Shown piece by piece: positions 50,349 through 59,799 of a stretch of DNA of 64,000 nucleotides (the stretch's first letter is position 1; the number at the start of each line of letters is the position of its first letter). Made by a program: the position numbers and the translations under genes. The notes beneath the pieces were generated by a model. That model was not told the origin of the DNA. It saw nothing but the letters and a program-made list of their open reading frames with translations, and ran no database searches. Origin of the DNA: an uncultured Desulfovibrio sp. (GTDB lineage Bacteria; Desulfobacterota; Desulfovibrionia; Desulfovibrionales; Desulfovibrionaceae); the NCBI GenBank assembly GCA_913063155.1, contig CAJXYU010000007.1, forward strand, positions 124,001 to 188,000, in the 5' to 3' direction.

Positions 50349-51704
50349 CTATTTGTAATGGATCACTTTCAAGGGATCGATGGGAGTGTTGTCCTTGCGT
50401 ATTTCAAAATGCAAGTGAGGGCCGGTCGAAGCTCCGCTGTTTCCAAGCTTTGCGATCGCTTCTCCTTGCTCCACACCGCCTTTCGACACCAGGATTTTTG
50501 CGAGATGCGCGTAGAAGGTCGTATAACCGTTGTCGTGCTGCAGCAGCATGAAATATCCTCGTGAGTCGTCATAGCCGGTCTTGAGGACCTTTCCTCCTGC
50601 CGGTGCAACCACATCGGTATTCATGGGGGCGGCCAGATCAATTCCCTGGTGACGGTATGGTTTTTTGGTGAAGGGGTGGGTTTTCATGCCGAAGCCGAGT
50701 GTCAGCCTGCTTGAGGCGACCGGCGTTATGAATGATCCTTTCGCAGTGTCCGACTCAGCGGTGGCGGCGGAAGAGAAGTTGCACGTCAGCAGCAGCATCG
50801 TCACCAAGAGCACGCTCGTTTGCACCCATTTGTTCTTGGTGCATCTGTTTTGAAAAAGGCCTTCGAGTCGCATTTTCACTCTCCTTTTTGTGGGGTTGAA
50901 CAGTGCGGGGATCGGATAGTTCGCCAATCCGGTCGCGCTGTGCATGTGTAGAATCGTTTCACCGAAATTGTCCGGGCTGATCCCGAACGAGCGCATCGCC
51001 TTCAAATCCGTTTCCGTTTCTTCCCGGTCCAGTATCTCCCTGATCACATACAGAACCAGAGGTGAGAAGAAGAATAGCGTTTTCAACGTATTAAGAAGGA
51101 GAAATTTGATGAAGTCGTGGCGTTGGATATGAATGAACTCATGGGCCAGGATCACCTTTTTCATCTTTTTGTCCAGCGGGAGAACCGATTTCGGCAACAC
51201 GATGATCCATTGCCTGTTCCACCAGACAAACGGAGGGGTTGCGGTGTTTGAAATCAGAACCTTGATGGCCCGCCGACCGTAGCCCATGGTGAACAGGGTT
51301 TCCATGAAGTCGTTTATGACGGGATCGGAGCATTGAGTTGCCTGCCGTACCTTGCCTGCCAGCCTGAAAAGGCAAACGGAACCGAGAAAAATCCCAAGTA
51401 TGAACAAAGCTCCCCATATCATGAGAATCAAGTGATCATGGGTGAAGGTTGCCGAAAGAGAGCTGGCCGTATCCGCGTCGATGGCCGTTGCAGGATCATA
51501 GGAAATGCCCTTTCCGTAAACGCCCTCATGAAAAGTTGGTGCAGGGAACCTGAGGAGCCCCCAAGGCAATATGGATTTGAGCAGGATAAGGTACAGCAGG
51601 GCAAGTCGCAGCCTGTTGGGGATTGCCTCGTTCCTTGCAAGAAACAGAACGGGAATGAAAAGAAGCACTGAAACCATGCCATGCGTGATGAGGTAGGAAA
51701 TCAT
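50349..51704 (-). CDS. BlaR1-type M56 membrane metalloprotease fused to M23 endopeptidase
   Basis: A 451-residue fusion. Residues 1-310 are a BlaR1/MecR1-type M56 protease with membrane segments at about 8-22, 33-47, 92-115, 205-220 and 296-312. Its zinc motif is HEFIH (188-192), with further acidic residues in EILDREETE. Instead of the penicillin-binding sensor domain of BlaR1, residues 325-451 form a periplasmic M23 (LytM-type) peptidase. Zinc ligands His352 and Asp356 (RHQGIDLA) and His432 (GPHLHFEI), plus His400 (YAHL), are all present. A BlaI-like repressor gene overlaps it upstream by 4 bases. The architecture suggests a signalling protein that responds to cell-wall state. Confidence 0.88.
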   Translation of the reverse strand: MISYLITHGMVSVLLFIPVLFLARNEAIPNRLRLALLYLILLKSILPWGLLRFPAPTFHEGVYGKGISYDPATAIDADTASSLSATFTHDHLILMIWGALFILGIFLGSVCLFRLAGKVRQATQCSDPVINDFMETLFTMGYGRRAIKVLISNTATPPFVWWNRQWIIVLPKSVLPLDKKMKKVILAHEFIHIQRHDFIKFLLLNTLKTLFFFSPLVLYVIREILDREETETDLKAMRSFGISPDNFGETILHMHSATGLANYPIPALFNPTKRRVKMRLEGLFQNRCTKNKWVQTSVLLVTMLLLTCNFSSAATAESDTAKGSFITPVASSRLTLGFGMKTHPFTKKPYRHQGIDLAAPMNTDVVAPAGGKVLKTGYDDSRGYFMLLQHDNGYTTFYAHLAKILVSKGGVEQGEAIAKLGNSGASTGPHLHFEIRKDNTPIDPLKVIHYK

Positions 51705-52072
51705 TGCTCCGGCTCTTTTGATTGAAGAAGTTTTCGTAGTTCAGAAAGTTCCTCGTCCGAAAGGACATCGCTTTTCGTGAATAACGGCAGCACCGAGAGT
51801 GCTTCCCGCTCAAGTATTTTTTCGGCAAAGAACGAAATCTGAGCGGCGAATGCCCTGATTTTTGAAACTTTGGGGGAGAAGAGATTGATGCCGTGGAAAT
51901 TGTCTTTCGACAGGTAGTCTTTTTTCACCATCCGGTCGATGACGGTCCGCGTTGTCGAGTAGGCCCACCCTGTTCTCATGCAGAGTTTGTCATGTATTTC
52001 TCTGCTGGATAACTTGTTGTGTTTCCAGAGTAATTTGAGGATCTCAAATTCATTTTCAATAAATTTCTTCAT
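51701..52072 (-). CDS. BlaI/MecI-family transcriptional repressor
   Basis: A 123-residue winged-helix repressor. The DNA-binding part is NEFEILKLLWKHNKLSSREIHDKLCMRTGWAYSTTRTVIDRMVKKDYLSKD, with the typical BlaI wing. The C-terminal part is helical (dimerisation) and would carry the cleavage site in classic systems. A palindrome with TACA/TGTA cores lies 22 bases upstream. It is cotranscribed with the M56-M23 protease, and no beta-lactamase gene is in the window. Confidence 0.9.
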   Translation of the reverse strand: MKKFIENEFEILKLLWKHNKLSSREIHDKLCMRTGWAYSTTRTVIDRMVKKDYLSKDNFHGINLFSPKVSKIRAFAAQISFFAEKILEREALSVLPLFTKSDVLSDEELSELRKLLQSKEPEQ

Positions 52073-52093
52073 TGCTTCTCCATGTGGCTTATG

Positions 52094-52109
52094 TGCTACA
52101 TTTGTAGCA
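52094..52109. promoter_or_regulatory. BlaI/MecI-type operator
   Basis: TGCTACA-TT-TGTAGCA, perfect 7-bp arms with TACA/TGTA cores, the hallmark of BlaI/MecI operators, directly upstream of the blaI-like start. Confidence 0.85.
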
Positions 52110-52367
52110 TGGCGGCTATCGATGTCAATGGGAAAGTTTGTTCAGGATGTTCTTGCTGGGTTTCTGTGAGCGGGGAGAGAAGGCGAAGATGTTGTCGAAA
52201 CCGGCTGCGGCTGTGATGTTTTCCTGGCGGGAGGCGCCATGAGAGGCCGGCCGGCTGAGGATTTGAATATCTTTTCCCGGTCGGGTTGTCGTTCCAGAGC
52301 GCCAGTGCTATCCGTGTCTGGTTGACCCCACACACCGGACACTTCGATACCGCACAGGAATACTTAT

Positions 52368-53555
52368 ATGAACTCCACCGAACACTATGATTTCGACACG
52401 CTCGTCTCCCGGGAAAACACCAATTCCGTGAAGTGGGATTGCATCCCGGCCGGAGACGACAGCGTCAAGGACAAGCTTCTCCCTCTGTGGATAGCGGACA
52501 TGGATTTTGTCTGCGCCGCACCCATTGTCGAGGCCATGCGCAGGCGCGTTGACCGGCGTATTTTCGGATACAGCATGCCGTATACGGACGAATATCTGGA
52601 GGCCGTCACCGGCTGGTTCAGGCGCAGGGCTGGTTGGGACATCGACCGTGAATCCGTGGTGGTTGCGCCGGGAATCGTTCCGGCCCTGGGTATTCTCCTC
52701 CGTTCGTTGACGAACGAGGGCGACGGGATCATCATCCAGACCCCGGTGTATTATCCGTTCGGCCAGAAGATCGCCAACAACGGCCGGAGGGTGGTGACCA
52801 GTTCGCTCATCAACTCGGACGGTTTCTACGCCATGGATTTCGACGACCTGGAGGAAAAGGCAAAGGATCCGAAAAGCACCATGATGATCCTGTGCAATCC
52901 GCACAACCCCGTGGGGCGGGTCTGGACTCCCGAGGAGCTGTCCGCGGTGGCCGAGATCTGCCTGAAGCACGATGTGCTTCTCGTGTCCGACGACATCCAT
53001 TGCGACCTGGTCAGGGAAACCTCCCGATACACGCCGGTGGGCACCCTCAATGACGACGAGCGGATCATCACCTGCACTGCGGCCAGCAAGACCTTCAATC
53101 TGGCTGGTCTGCAGACTTCAAACATCATCATGAAGGACAAAAGGCAGCGCGAGCTCTGGCGGCGCGAGGCGCAGGACCGTTGCGGCCTCTACGGGTGCAA
53201 CCCCATGGGCATCGTGGCCACCCAGGCCGCCTATTCCGAGGGCGGACCGTGGCTCGATCAGGTCAACGCCTACATTTCCGCCAATCTGGAATTCGTCGGG
53301 GAGTTCGTGGCCGAGCATCTGCCCAAGGCGCGGTATTGGTTCCCGGAAGGCACCTACTTCGCCTGGCTCGATCTTCGCGAGTACGGCCATACGGCCGAGC
53401 AACTTGAGGAACTCATGATCTACCGCGCCCATGTGGCCCTGGACGAGGGATATATCTTCGGCGAGGAAGGTCAGGGTTTCGAGCGCATCAACGTGGCCTG
53501 TCCCCGGTCCATCCTGCGGGATTGCCTTGAACGCATGGAGCGGGCCTTGTCATAG
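52368..53555 (+). CDS. MalY/PatB-family PLP-dependent aminotransferase / C-S lyase
   Basis: A 395-residue fold-type I enzyme of the MalY/PatB group, which cleave cystathionine and related C-S bonds. Hallmarks are the N-terminal DSVKDKLLPLWIADMDF, NPHNPVGRVWTPEEL, VSDDIHCDLV and the PLP lysine in AASKTFNLAGLQ. No export signal. A role as cystathionine beta-lyase in methionine synthesis, or as a regulator-like protein as in MalY, cannot be separated from sequence. It stands alone and is closed by a terminator. Confidence 0.92.
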   Translation: MNSTEHYDFDTLVSRENTNSVKWDCIPAGDDSVKDKLLPLWIADMDFVCAAPIVEAMRRRVDRRIFGYSMPYTDEYLEAVTGWFRRRAGWDIDRESVVVAPGIVPALGILLRSLTNEGDGIIIQTPVYYPFGQKIANNGRRVVTSSLINSDGFYAMDFDDLEEKAKDPKSTMMILCNPHNPVGRVWTPEELSAVAEICLKHDVLLVSDDIHCDLVRETSRYTPVGTLNDDERIITCTAASKTFNLAGLQTSNIIMKDKRQRELWRREAQDRCGLYGCNPMGIVATQAAYSEGGPWLDQVNAYISANLEFVGEFVAEHLPKARYWFPEGTYFAWLDLREYGHTAEQLEELMIYRAHVALDEGYIFGEEGQGFERINVACPRSILRDCLERMERALS

Positions 53556-53577
53556 AAAGTCCTGGAATATGAAAATC

Positions 53578-53612
53578 AGGGCATCCCCGTTATGGCGGGG
53601 ATGCCTTTTTTT
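53578..53612 (+). terminator. Terminator after the MalY-type gene
   Basis: GGCATCCCCG / CGGGGATGCC perfect 10-bp stem followed by TTTTTTTG. Confidence 0.95.
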
Positions 53613-53812
53613 GTGCGGCGAAAGCGGTTGCAGGTTGCGCGCATCTGCTATACAGAGAAAGCCGGTCGGCAGTTCACCGAGGCGTCGCCGCCCCTTTGGG
53701 GAGCTAAACCTGCCATCGTTTTCCCATTCGACACTTATCCCCGTGCCGAGTCGGAAGTCGGCGACCACCGGCAATCCCTTCTCTGCGGTAGGCGCGAAAG
53801 AGAGGATAAGTC

Positions 53813-54343
53813 ATGTCACGAACTCCCTTGTCACTACACATCGGCGATGTTTCCGCCGTGGCCAAAAGCCTGCGTAGACAGATCGACGATCTTGAACGCG
53901 CGCCCAGCCATGTGGAAATGCTCAATCTGCTGGCGAAGGCCGGTGGGTACAAGAACTTCCAGCACCTGAAGTCCGAGCGGGAAGCCTCGGCTCCGCTCCC
54001 TGGACGGCAGGATGCGCCTGCGGTCGACCGGAAGCGGGTGAAGAGGGTCGCAGGTTATTTCGACCTGCAAGGCCGCCTGATCCGTTGGCCCAAAAAGCAC
54101 AGCCAGCGTCTGCTGTGCCTGTGGGTGCTCTGGACCAGGCTGCCCGCCAGGACGCCCATGTCCGAACTTGAAATCGACGAGCGGCTTTCGCTGGATCACC
54201 TCTTCTGCGACCACGCCATGCTTCGGCGCTGGCTGGTGGACCAGGGGCTTGTCACAAGGACGCCCGACGGACGAGAGTATCGGCGTGTGGAAACCAAGCC
54301 TCCGTCGGAAGCGATGGAAGTGTTCAGGTGCATACGGACATAG
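53813..54343 (+). CDS. DUF2087-domain protein
   Basis: A 176-residue cytoplasmic protein. The C-terminal half (RVAGYFDLQGRLIRWPKKHSQRLLCLWVLWTRL to RMLVDQGLVTRTPDGREYRRVE) follows the DUF2087 pattern, a winged-helix-like domain often found in putative regulators. The N-terminal part (SLHIGDVSAVAKSLRRQIDD, MLNLLAKAGGYKNFQHLKSER) resembles a short helical module seen with it. The start has AGAGGATAAG upstream. Target unknown. Confidence 0.85.
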   Translation: MSRTPLSLHIGDVSAVAKSLRRQIDDLERAPSHVEMLNLLAKAGGYKNFQHLKSEREASAPLPGRQDAPAVDRKRVKRVAGYFDLQGRLIRWPKKHSQRLLCLWVLWTRLPARTPMSELEIDERLSLDHLFCDHAMLRRWLVDQGLVTRTPDGREYRRVETKPPSEAMEVFRCIRT

Positions 54344-54368
54344 CTGCTCCATAGAGTGTAAGTAAAAA

Positions 54369-54405
54369 CAAGGACACCAGCCCAAGGTTGGTGTCCTTGT
54401 CCCGT
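54369..54405 (+). terminator. Terminator after the DUF2087 gene
   Basis: CAAGGACACCA / TGGTGTCCTTG, perfect 11-bp stem; the downstream T-tract is weak (TCCCGTTTC). Confidence 0.75.
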
Positions 54406-54636
54406 TTCGTGGATGAACGAACTATCCATTGTCGGTTGAGCTGCAGGTCGAAATGCAGTCCGGTAGAATTCCCATCTCCTGTTTTTCCTGGTGGTTACAT
54501 TTTTTAACAAAAGGGTTTCCTGACGTTAACCCCATGTTAACCTTCTGTCTTGCTAGACAGCACTCAAACATGTTCGAAGGGCTGCGGCGTGTTTTTTCCC
54601 GTTTCGTGGCTCTTACATTGAAAAACAGGAGTGCCC

Positions 54637-55788
54637 ATGCACAGGAAGACGATCATATACATGCTTTTGGCGGCTTGCGCCGCAATGCTTCTCTCGGGAT
54701 GCCAGTCCGACGAGCAGGCGCAGGCCAAGGAAGCCAAGCCGCAGCTGCCCAAGGTGGAGATAGCGACTGTGGAGCCCACCCCCTACAGCCGGACCATAGA
54801 ACTGCCCGGCCGGATCTATCCGGTGCGCGTCGCCAAGGTCCGCGCCCGTGTGGCCGGCATCGTGCTTAGTCGCGATTTCGAGGAAGGCAGCGACGTCAAG
54901 AAGGGACAGGTGTTGTTCCACATCGACCCGGCGCCGTTCCAGGCGGAACTGGCCCAGGCCAAGGCCGACCTGGCCAAGGCGGAAGCCAACCTGCATGACG
55001 TGGGGCTGACCGCAAAACGCTACGGCCCTCTGCGCGAGTCCGGCTCCATCAGTCAGCAGGAATACGACACCGCCATCGCGAACCTGAAGGTGGCCGAGGC
55101 TGAGAAGCAGGCTGCAGCGGCCAAGGTCAAGACCGCGGCCTTGAATTTGAGCTACGCCACGGTGACCGCCCCCATTTCCGGGCGAATCGGCCGGGCCGAG
55201 ATTACCGAGGGCAGCCTGGTGGGGCAGAATGAAGCCACGCTTCTGGCGACCATCAAGCAGCTGGACCCCGTCTATGCCGACCTGACCCAGCCTGTGTCCG
55301 AGTTCCTGCAGTTGCGCGCGGCCATGAAAAAGGGCGCCGCCGAAAGGAAAAAGCCCGAAGTGATCGTGGAAGTGGATGAAGTAAACTACCACGAGAACGG
55401 CAGGCTGCTCTTTTCGGACGTCAGCGTGGATCGCACCACCGGCCAGGTTTCCCTGCGTTGCGAATTTCCCAACCCGGACGGCATGTTGCTGCCGGACATG
55501 TTTGTACGCATCAAGATCAAGCTGGGTGAGGACGAGCAAGCCATTCTCATTCCCCAGCGCGCTGTGCAGCGCGCCCAGGACGGAACGGCCCAGGTCTATG
55601 TGGTGGACGAACAGGGCATGGCCCAGGTGCGTTCCATCACCACCGGCAAAATGGACGGCAGCCGTTGGCAGGTGCTTTCCGGACTGAAGGCCGGTGAACG
55701 TCTCGTGGTCAACGGCATCGACAAGGTCAGCCCCGGCATGCAGGTGACGGCGCAGATCGGCACACCCAAGAACGTCGCCCAGAACTGA
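54637..55788 (+). CDS. RND efflux periplasmic adaptor lipoprotein (AcrA/MexA type)
   Basis: A 383-residue membrane-fusion protein. The start at MHRKTIIYMLLAACAA has AGGAG upstream and gives a lipoprotein signal with lipobox LLSGC (Cys at about 22). Then come the lipoyl/barrel part (LPGRIYPVRVAKVRARVAGIVLSRDFEEGSDVKKGQVLFHIDP), a coiled-coil hairpin rich in Ala/Lys/Glu (about 90-150), and the C-terminal barrel (LLPDMFVRIKIKLG, GLKAGERLVVNG). It is the partner of the RND pump that follows, separated from it by a UUCG hairpin. Confidence 0.95.
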   Translation: MHRKTIIYMLLAACAAMLLSGCQSDEQAQAKEAKPQLPKVEIATVEPTPYSRTIELPGRIYPVRVAKVRARVAGIVLSRDFEEGSDVKKGQVLFHIDPAPFQAELAQAKADLAKAEANLHDVGLTAKRYGPLRESGSISQQEYDTAIANLKVAEAEKQAAAAKVKTAALNLSYATVTAPISGRIGRAEITEGSLVGQNEATLLATIKQLDPVYADLTQPVSEFLQLRAAMKKGAAERKKPEVIVEVDEVNYHENGRLLFSDVSVDRTTGQVSLRCEFPNPDGMLLPDMFVRIKIKLGEDEQAILIPQRAVQRAQDGTAQVYVVDEQGMAQVRSITTGKMDGSRWQVLSGLKAGERLVVNGIDKVSPGMQVTAQIGTPKNVAQN

Positions 55789-55789
55789 T

Positions 55790-55813
55790 GACGGCCCTTC
55801 GGGGCCGTCTTTA
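55790..55813 (+). terminator. UUCG hairpin between adaptor and RND pump genes
   Basis: GACGGCCC-TTCG-GGGCCGTC followed by TTTACC, starting 1 base after the adaptor stop. It may be a partial terminator or an mRNA-stabilising element that lets the adaptor be made in excess. Confidence 0.6.
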
Positions 55814-55841
55814 CCATAATCAACTGAATTGGTGAGTTTTC

Positions 55842-58800
55842 ATGTCCAGATTTTTCATAGACCGGCCCAACTTCGCCTGGGTCGTGGCCATATTCATCTG
55901 TCTTGCCGGGGCGCTGTCCATTCCGACGCTGCCGGTGGAAAAATACCCGCAGGTGGCCCCGCCGCAGATATCCATCTCGGCTACCTATCCGGGGGCTTCG
56001 GCAACCGTCATCAACGATTCGGTCACCAGCCTGATTGAAGAAGAGTTGAACGGGGCCAACAACCTTCTCTATTACGAATCTTCCAGCTCCTCCAGCGGCA
56101 CGGCCAAGATCACGGTCACCTTCAAGCCGGGCACCGATCCGGACTTTGCCCAGGTGGACGTGCAGAACCGCCTCTCGAACGCCGAATCCCGTCTGCCCCA
56201 GGCGGTCCGCGACCAAGGCATCGAGGTGGAGCAGGCCAGTTCCGGCTTTCTCATGGTTTATGGCTTGGTCTACAAGGAAGGAGGCGGCAACAAGGATTCG
56301 CAGCGCCTGGCCGATTTGATGGCACGTAACGTGAACAACGAAATTCGCCGCGTGGAGGGCGTGGGCAAGGTGAACCTGTTCGGTTCCGAAAGCGCCATGC
56401 GCATCTGGGTGGACCCGCAGAAGTTGCTCAGCTACGACTTGTCCATAGCCGACGTCAATGCAGCCATTACCGCCCAGAACGTGCAGGTGCCCGCGGGCAG
56501 CTTCGGCGACCGGCCTTCCGAGTCCAAGCAGGAACTCATGGCCACACTCAAGGTCCAGGGAACGCTGGAGACGCCCGAGGAATTCGGACGCATCGTACTG
56601 CGCGCCAATGAGGACGGTTCCTCCGTCCACCTTTCCGATGTGGCGCGCATCGAGGTGGGACCGGAATCCTATCTGTATGACTCCCGCCTCAACGGCATTC
56701 CCTGCGCCGCCGCCGGGGTTCAGCTTGCGCCCGGGGCCAATGCCGTGGGCACCGTGGCGCGAGTGCGCGCCCGCCTGGACGAAATCGCCGCCTCCATGCC
56801 CACCGACGTGGAATTCAAGGTGCCGTTCGACACCTCCACCTTCGTGGATGTGGCCATTGAAAAGGTGGTCCACACCTTGTTCGAAGCCGTGGTGCTGGTC
56901 TTCCTGGTCATGTTCCTGTTCCTGCAGAACTTCCGCTACACGCTGATTCCGTCCATCGTCGTGCCCGTCTGCCTTTTGGGGACTTTCACGGTCATGTCGG
57001 TCGTCGGGTTTTCAGTGAACATGATGACCATGTTCGGAATGGTGCTGGCCATCGGTATTTTGGTGGACGACGCAATCGTCGTGGTGGAGAACGTGGAGCG
57101 GATCATGTCCGAAGAAGGGCTGCCGCCCCGAGAGGCCACCATCAAGGCCATGAAGCAGATTTCCGGGGCAATCGTGGGCATCACCCTGGTGCTTGCCACC
57201 GTGTTTCTGCCTCTGGCCTTCATGAGCGGCTCCGTGGGTGTCATCTACCGTCAGTTCTCCATGTCCGTGGCCGTGTCCATTCTCATTTCCGGCTTTCTGG
57301 CTCTGACCATGACCCCGGCCCTGTGCGCCACCATCCTCAAGCCTGTGGCCAAGGGTCACCATGAGGAAAAGAAAGGTTTCTTCGGCTGGTTCAACCGGCT
57401 GTTCAACCGCCTGAGCGCCCGTTATGAGAGCACTACGGTCCGCCTGGTGAACCGCACCGGGCGATTCATGCTCATCTATGTGGCCATCATCGGTATCCTT
57501 GGCTTCATGTACCTGCGTCTGCCCGAGGCATTCGTGCCCACCGAAGACCAGGGAACCATGTTCGTCAGCGCGCAGCTGCCTTCGGGGGCCACGTATTCGC
57601 GTACCCTGAATGTGGTCCGGGGAATGGAAAACTATCTGCTGTCCCGTCCCGCCATTCAGAACATCATCTCGGTTGTGGGCTTCAGCTTTTCGGGCACCGG
57701 TCAGAACGCCGCCATGGCGTTCACCGAATTCAAGGACTGGTCCGAGCGCGGCACGGGAGAATCCGTTTCCGATGAAGCCCTGGCCGCCAACATTCACTTC
57801 TCGGGCAACAAGGACGGCATGATGTTCGCCGTGAACCCGCCGCCTGTGAACGGCCTGGGCTCCACCGGCGGTTTTTCCCTGCGGCTGCAGGACCGCGCCG
57901 GACTCGGCAGAAAGGTCCTGAATCAGGCCATGGGAATGGTGTTGCAAAAAGCCAACGCCTCTCCCGTGCTGGCCTATGCAAGGCTCGACAGTCTCCCGGA
58001 CGCTCCGGAGCTCAAGGTGGAAATCGATCGTGAAAAGGCCGAGACCCTTGGAGTCAGCTTCAGCGACATCAACACCGTGCTCTCCAGCGCCTTCGGCTCC
58101 AGCATGATCAACGACTTCGTCAACAACGGCCGTGTGCAGCGCGTGGTGGTGCAGGCCAGCGCCGAGAGCCGCCAGACTCCGGACAGCCTCAAGGACCTCT
58201 ACGTGCCCAACTCCAGCGGCGAGCAGGTTCCTCTGACCGCGTTGATCAAGACGTCCTGGGAGACCGGGCCTGTGGATATAGCCCGCTACAACGGCTATAC
58301 CGCCTGCAAGATAGCGGGTGACTCGGCCCCGGGCTACAGCTCGGGCGAGGCCATGGCCGAGATGGAGCGCATCATGCAGGATCTGCCCCAGGGCATCGGT
58401 TATGAATGGACCGGGCTTTCCTATCAGGAAAAGGCTGCCGGCACCCAGGCTCCCCTGCTTTTTTCCCTGGCCCTTCTCGTGGTTTTCCTGCTCCTGGTGG
58501 CCCTGTATGAAAGCTGGTCCATTCCGCTTTCGGTCATGCTCATCGTGCCCATCGGCGCGTTGGGTGCGGTGGCGGCAGTGACCGTGATGGGCATGAGCAA
58601 CGACGTGTATTTCAAGGTCGGGCTCATCACCATCATCGGTCTGGCGGCCAAGAACGCCATCCTGATCGTGGAATTCGCCAAGGATCTGTACGCTGAAGGA
58701 GTCGGGCTCAAAGAGGCGGCCATCCGCAGCGCCCGACTCCGTTTCCGGCCTATCGTCATGACTTCCATGGCCTTTATCCTGGGCGTCATTCCCCTTGCCG

Positions 58801-58991
58801 TCGCCTCCGGGGCCGGGGCCGCCAGTCAGCGGGCCATCGGTACGGGCGTCATCGGCGGCATGCTCAGCGCAACCCTGCTGGGCATCCTCTTCGTCCCGAT
58901 TCTCTTTGTCTGGGTGCTTTCCATCGCGAGGCGTTTCACCCGGAAGAGGGGCGAGGCGCCCAAGACCAGGCCTGCGACCGAAAAGGCCTGA
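55842..58991 (+). CDS. RND multidrug efflux pump (AcrB/MexB type, HAE1 family)
   Basis: A 1049-residue inner-membrane proton-driven pump of normal length with twelve membrane segments. HAE1 hallmarks are SRFFIDRPNFAWVVAIFICLAGALSIPTLPVEKYP at the N-terminus and GILVDDAIVVVENVERIM in TM4 (with the proton-relay Asp pair). Also present are the long periplasmic domains with TGQNAAMAFTEFKDW, and GLITIIGLAAKNAILIVEFAKDL in TM10. The Lys of TM10 (AAKNAIL) is conserved. Substrates are probably hydrophobic drugs or solvents. No dedicated outer-membrane channel gene is adjacent; the tolC at 8570 could serve. Confidence 0.97.
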   Translation: MSRFFIDRPNFAWVVAIFICLAGALSIPTLPVEKYPQVAPPQISISATYPGASATVINDSVTSLIEEELNGANNLLYYESSSSSSGTAKITVTFKPGTDPDFAQVDVQNRLSNAESRLPQAVRDQGIEVEQASSGFLMVYGLVYKEGGGNKDSQRLADLMARNVNNEIRRVEGVGKVNLFGSESAMRIWVDPQKLLSYDLSIADVNAAITAQNVQVPAGSFGDRPSESKQELMATLKVQGTLETPEEFGRIVLRANEDGSSVHLSDVARIEVGPESYLYDSRLNGIPCAAAGVQLAPGANAVGTVARVRARLDEIAASMPTDVEFKVPFDTSTFVDVAIEKVVHTLFEAVVLVFLVMFLFLQNFRYTLIPSIVVPVCLLGTFTVMSVVGFSVNMMTMFGMVLAIGILVDDAIVVVENVERIMSEEGLPPREATIKAMKQISGAIVGITLVLATVFLPLAFMSGSVGVIYRQFSMSVAVSILISGFLALTMTPALCATILKPVAKGHHEEKKGFFGWFNRLFNRLSARYESTTVRLVNRTGRFMLIYVAIIGILGFMYLRLPEAFVPTEDQGTMFVSAQLPSGATYSRTLNVVRGMENYLLSRPAIQNIISVVGFSFSGTGQNAAMAFTEFKDWSERGTGESVSDEALAANIHFSGNKDGMMFAVNPPPVNGLGSTGGFSLRLQDRAGLGRKVLNQAMGMVLQKANASPVLAYARLDSLPDAPELKVEIDREKAETLGVSFSDINTVLSSAFGSSMINDFVNNGRVQRVVVQASAESRQTPDSLKDLYVPNSSGEQVPLTALIKTSWETGPVDIARYNGYTACKIAGDSAPGYSSGEAMAEMERIMQDLPQGIGYEWTGLSYQEKAAGTQAPLLFSLALLVVFLLLVALYESWSIPLSVMLIVPIGALGAVAAVTVMGMSNDVYFKVGLITIIGLAAKNAILIVEFAKDLYAEGVGLKEAAIRSARLRFRPIVMTSMAFILGVIPLAVASGAGAASQRAIGTGVIGGMLSATLLGILFVPILFVWVLSIARRFTRKRGEAPKTRPATEKA

Positions 58992-59115
58992 AGATACAGT
59001 GAGTAAAATATGATTCATGGCCGGAAGCCGCAAAACTTTGTGGATTCCGGCCATGATCGGTATAGTGGGGCAGCGCTGCGGAAGCGGCCCGGCGCGTCCA
59101 TTTCGAGGTGGAGCT

Positions 59116-59799
59116 ATGAACCTGCATGTACTTTTGGTGGAAGACGATCTTGATCTTGCCGCCTCCCTTGTCGAGTATCTGGAACTTGAGCACATCACCT
59201 GCGATCATGCGTCCAACGGGTTGCACGGGGTGGAATTGGCGCGGCGCAACAACTACGACGTCCTGCTGCTGGACATCATGTTGCCCAGACTGGACGGCTT
59301 CGGCGTATGCGAGGCCATCCGCCGCGAAGGCCTGGACGTGCCGGTGCTCATGCTCACGGCCCGGGATACCCTGGACGACAAGATCGCGGGATTTACCGCG
59401 GGTACGGACGACTATCTGGTGAAGCCCTTCGCCCTCAAGGAGCTTTTGTTTCGGGTCAAGGCCCTGGCCAAACGGCGCAGCAGTCAGCCCAGGAAGTACG
59501 TGGTGGCGGATCTGGAGATCGATACGGAGACCAGGAAGGCGCACAGGCACGGCATCCTCCTGAGTCTGGCGCCCAAGGAATGGTCCCTGCTGGAATACCT
59601 GGCCAAGGCCAGTCCCGGCGTGGCCCAGCGCGAGGAGATGATGCGCGCCGTTTGGGGCGAAGACTTGCCGGAGACCAACGCCCTCAAGGTGCACATGCAC
59701 AAATTGAGGCAGAAGGTGGACAGGCCCTTCGACATTCCCCTGATCCACACCGTGCCGGGAGTGGGGTTCGCCCTGAGGGTGGAGGAGAATGAAGCGTAG
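59116..59799 (+). CDS. OmpR/PhoB-family response regulator
   Basis: A 227-residue regulator; start at MNLHVLLVEDD behind GAGGTGGAG. The receiver domain has the acidic pair (VEDD), phospho-acceptor Asp53 (LLLDIMLP) and Lys in LVKPF. The C-terminal winged helix (RRSSQPRKYVVADLEIDTETRKAHRHG to HTVPGVGFAL) is of the PhoB kind. It overlaps the kinase gene by 11 bases and lies 124 bases after the RND pump, which it may control. Confidence 0.94.
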   Translation: MNLHVLLVEDDLDLAASLVEYLELEHITCDHASNGLHGVELARRNNYDVLLLDIMLPRLDGFGVCEAIRREGLDVPVLMLTARDTLDDKIAGFTAGTDDYLVKPFALKELLFRVKALAKRRSSQPRKYVVADLEIDTETRKAHRHGILLSLAPKEWSLLEYLAKASPGVAQREEMMRAVWGEDLPETNALKVHMHKLRQKVDRPFDIPLIHTVPGVGFALRVEENEA

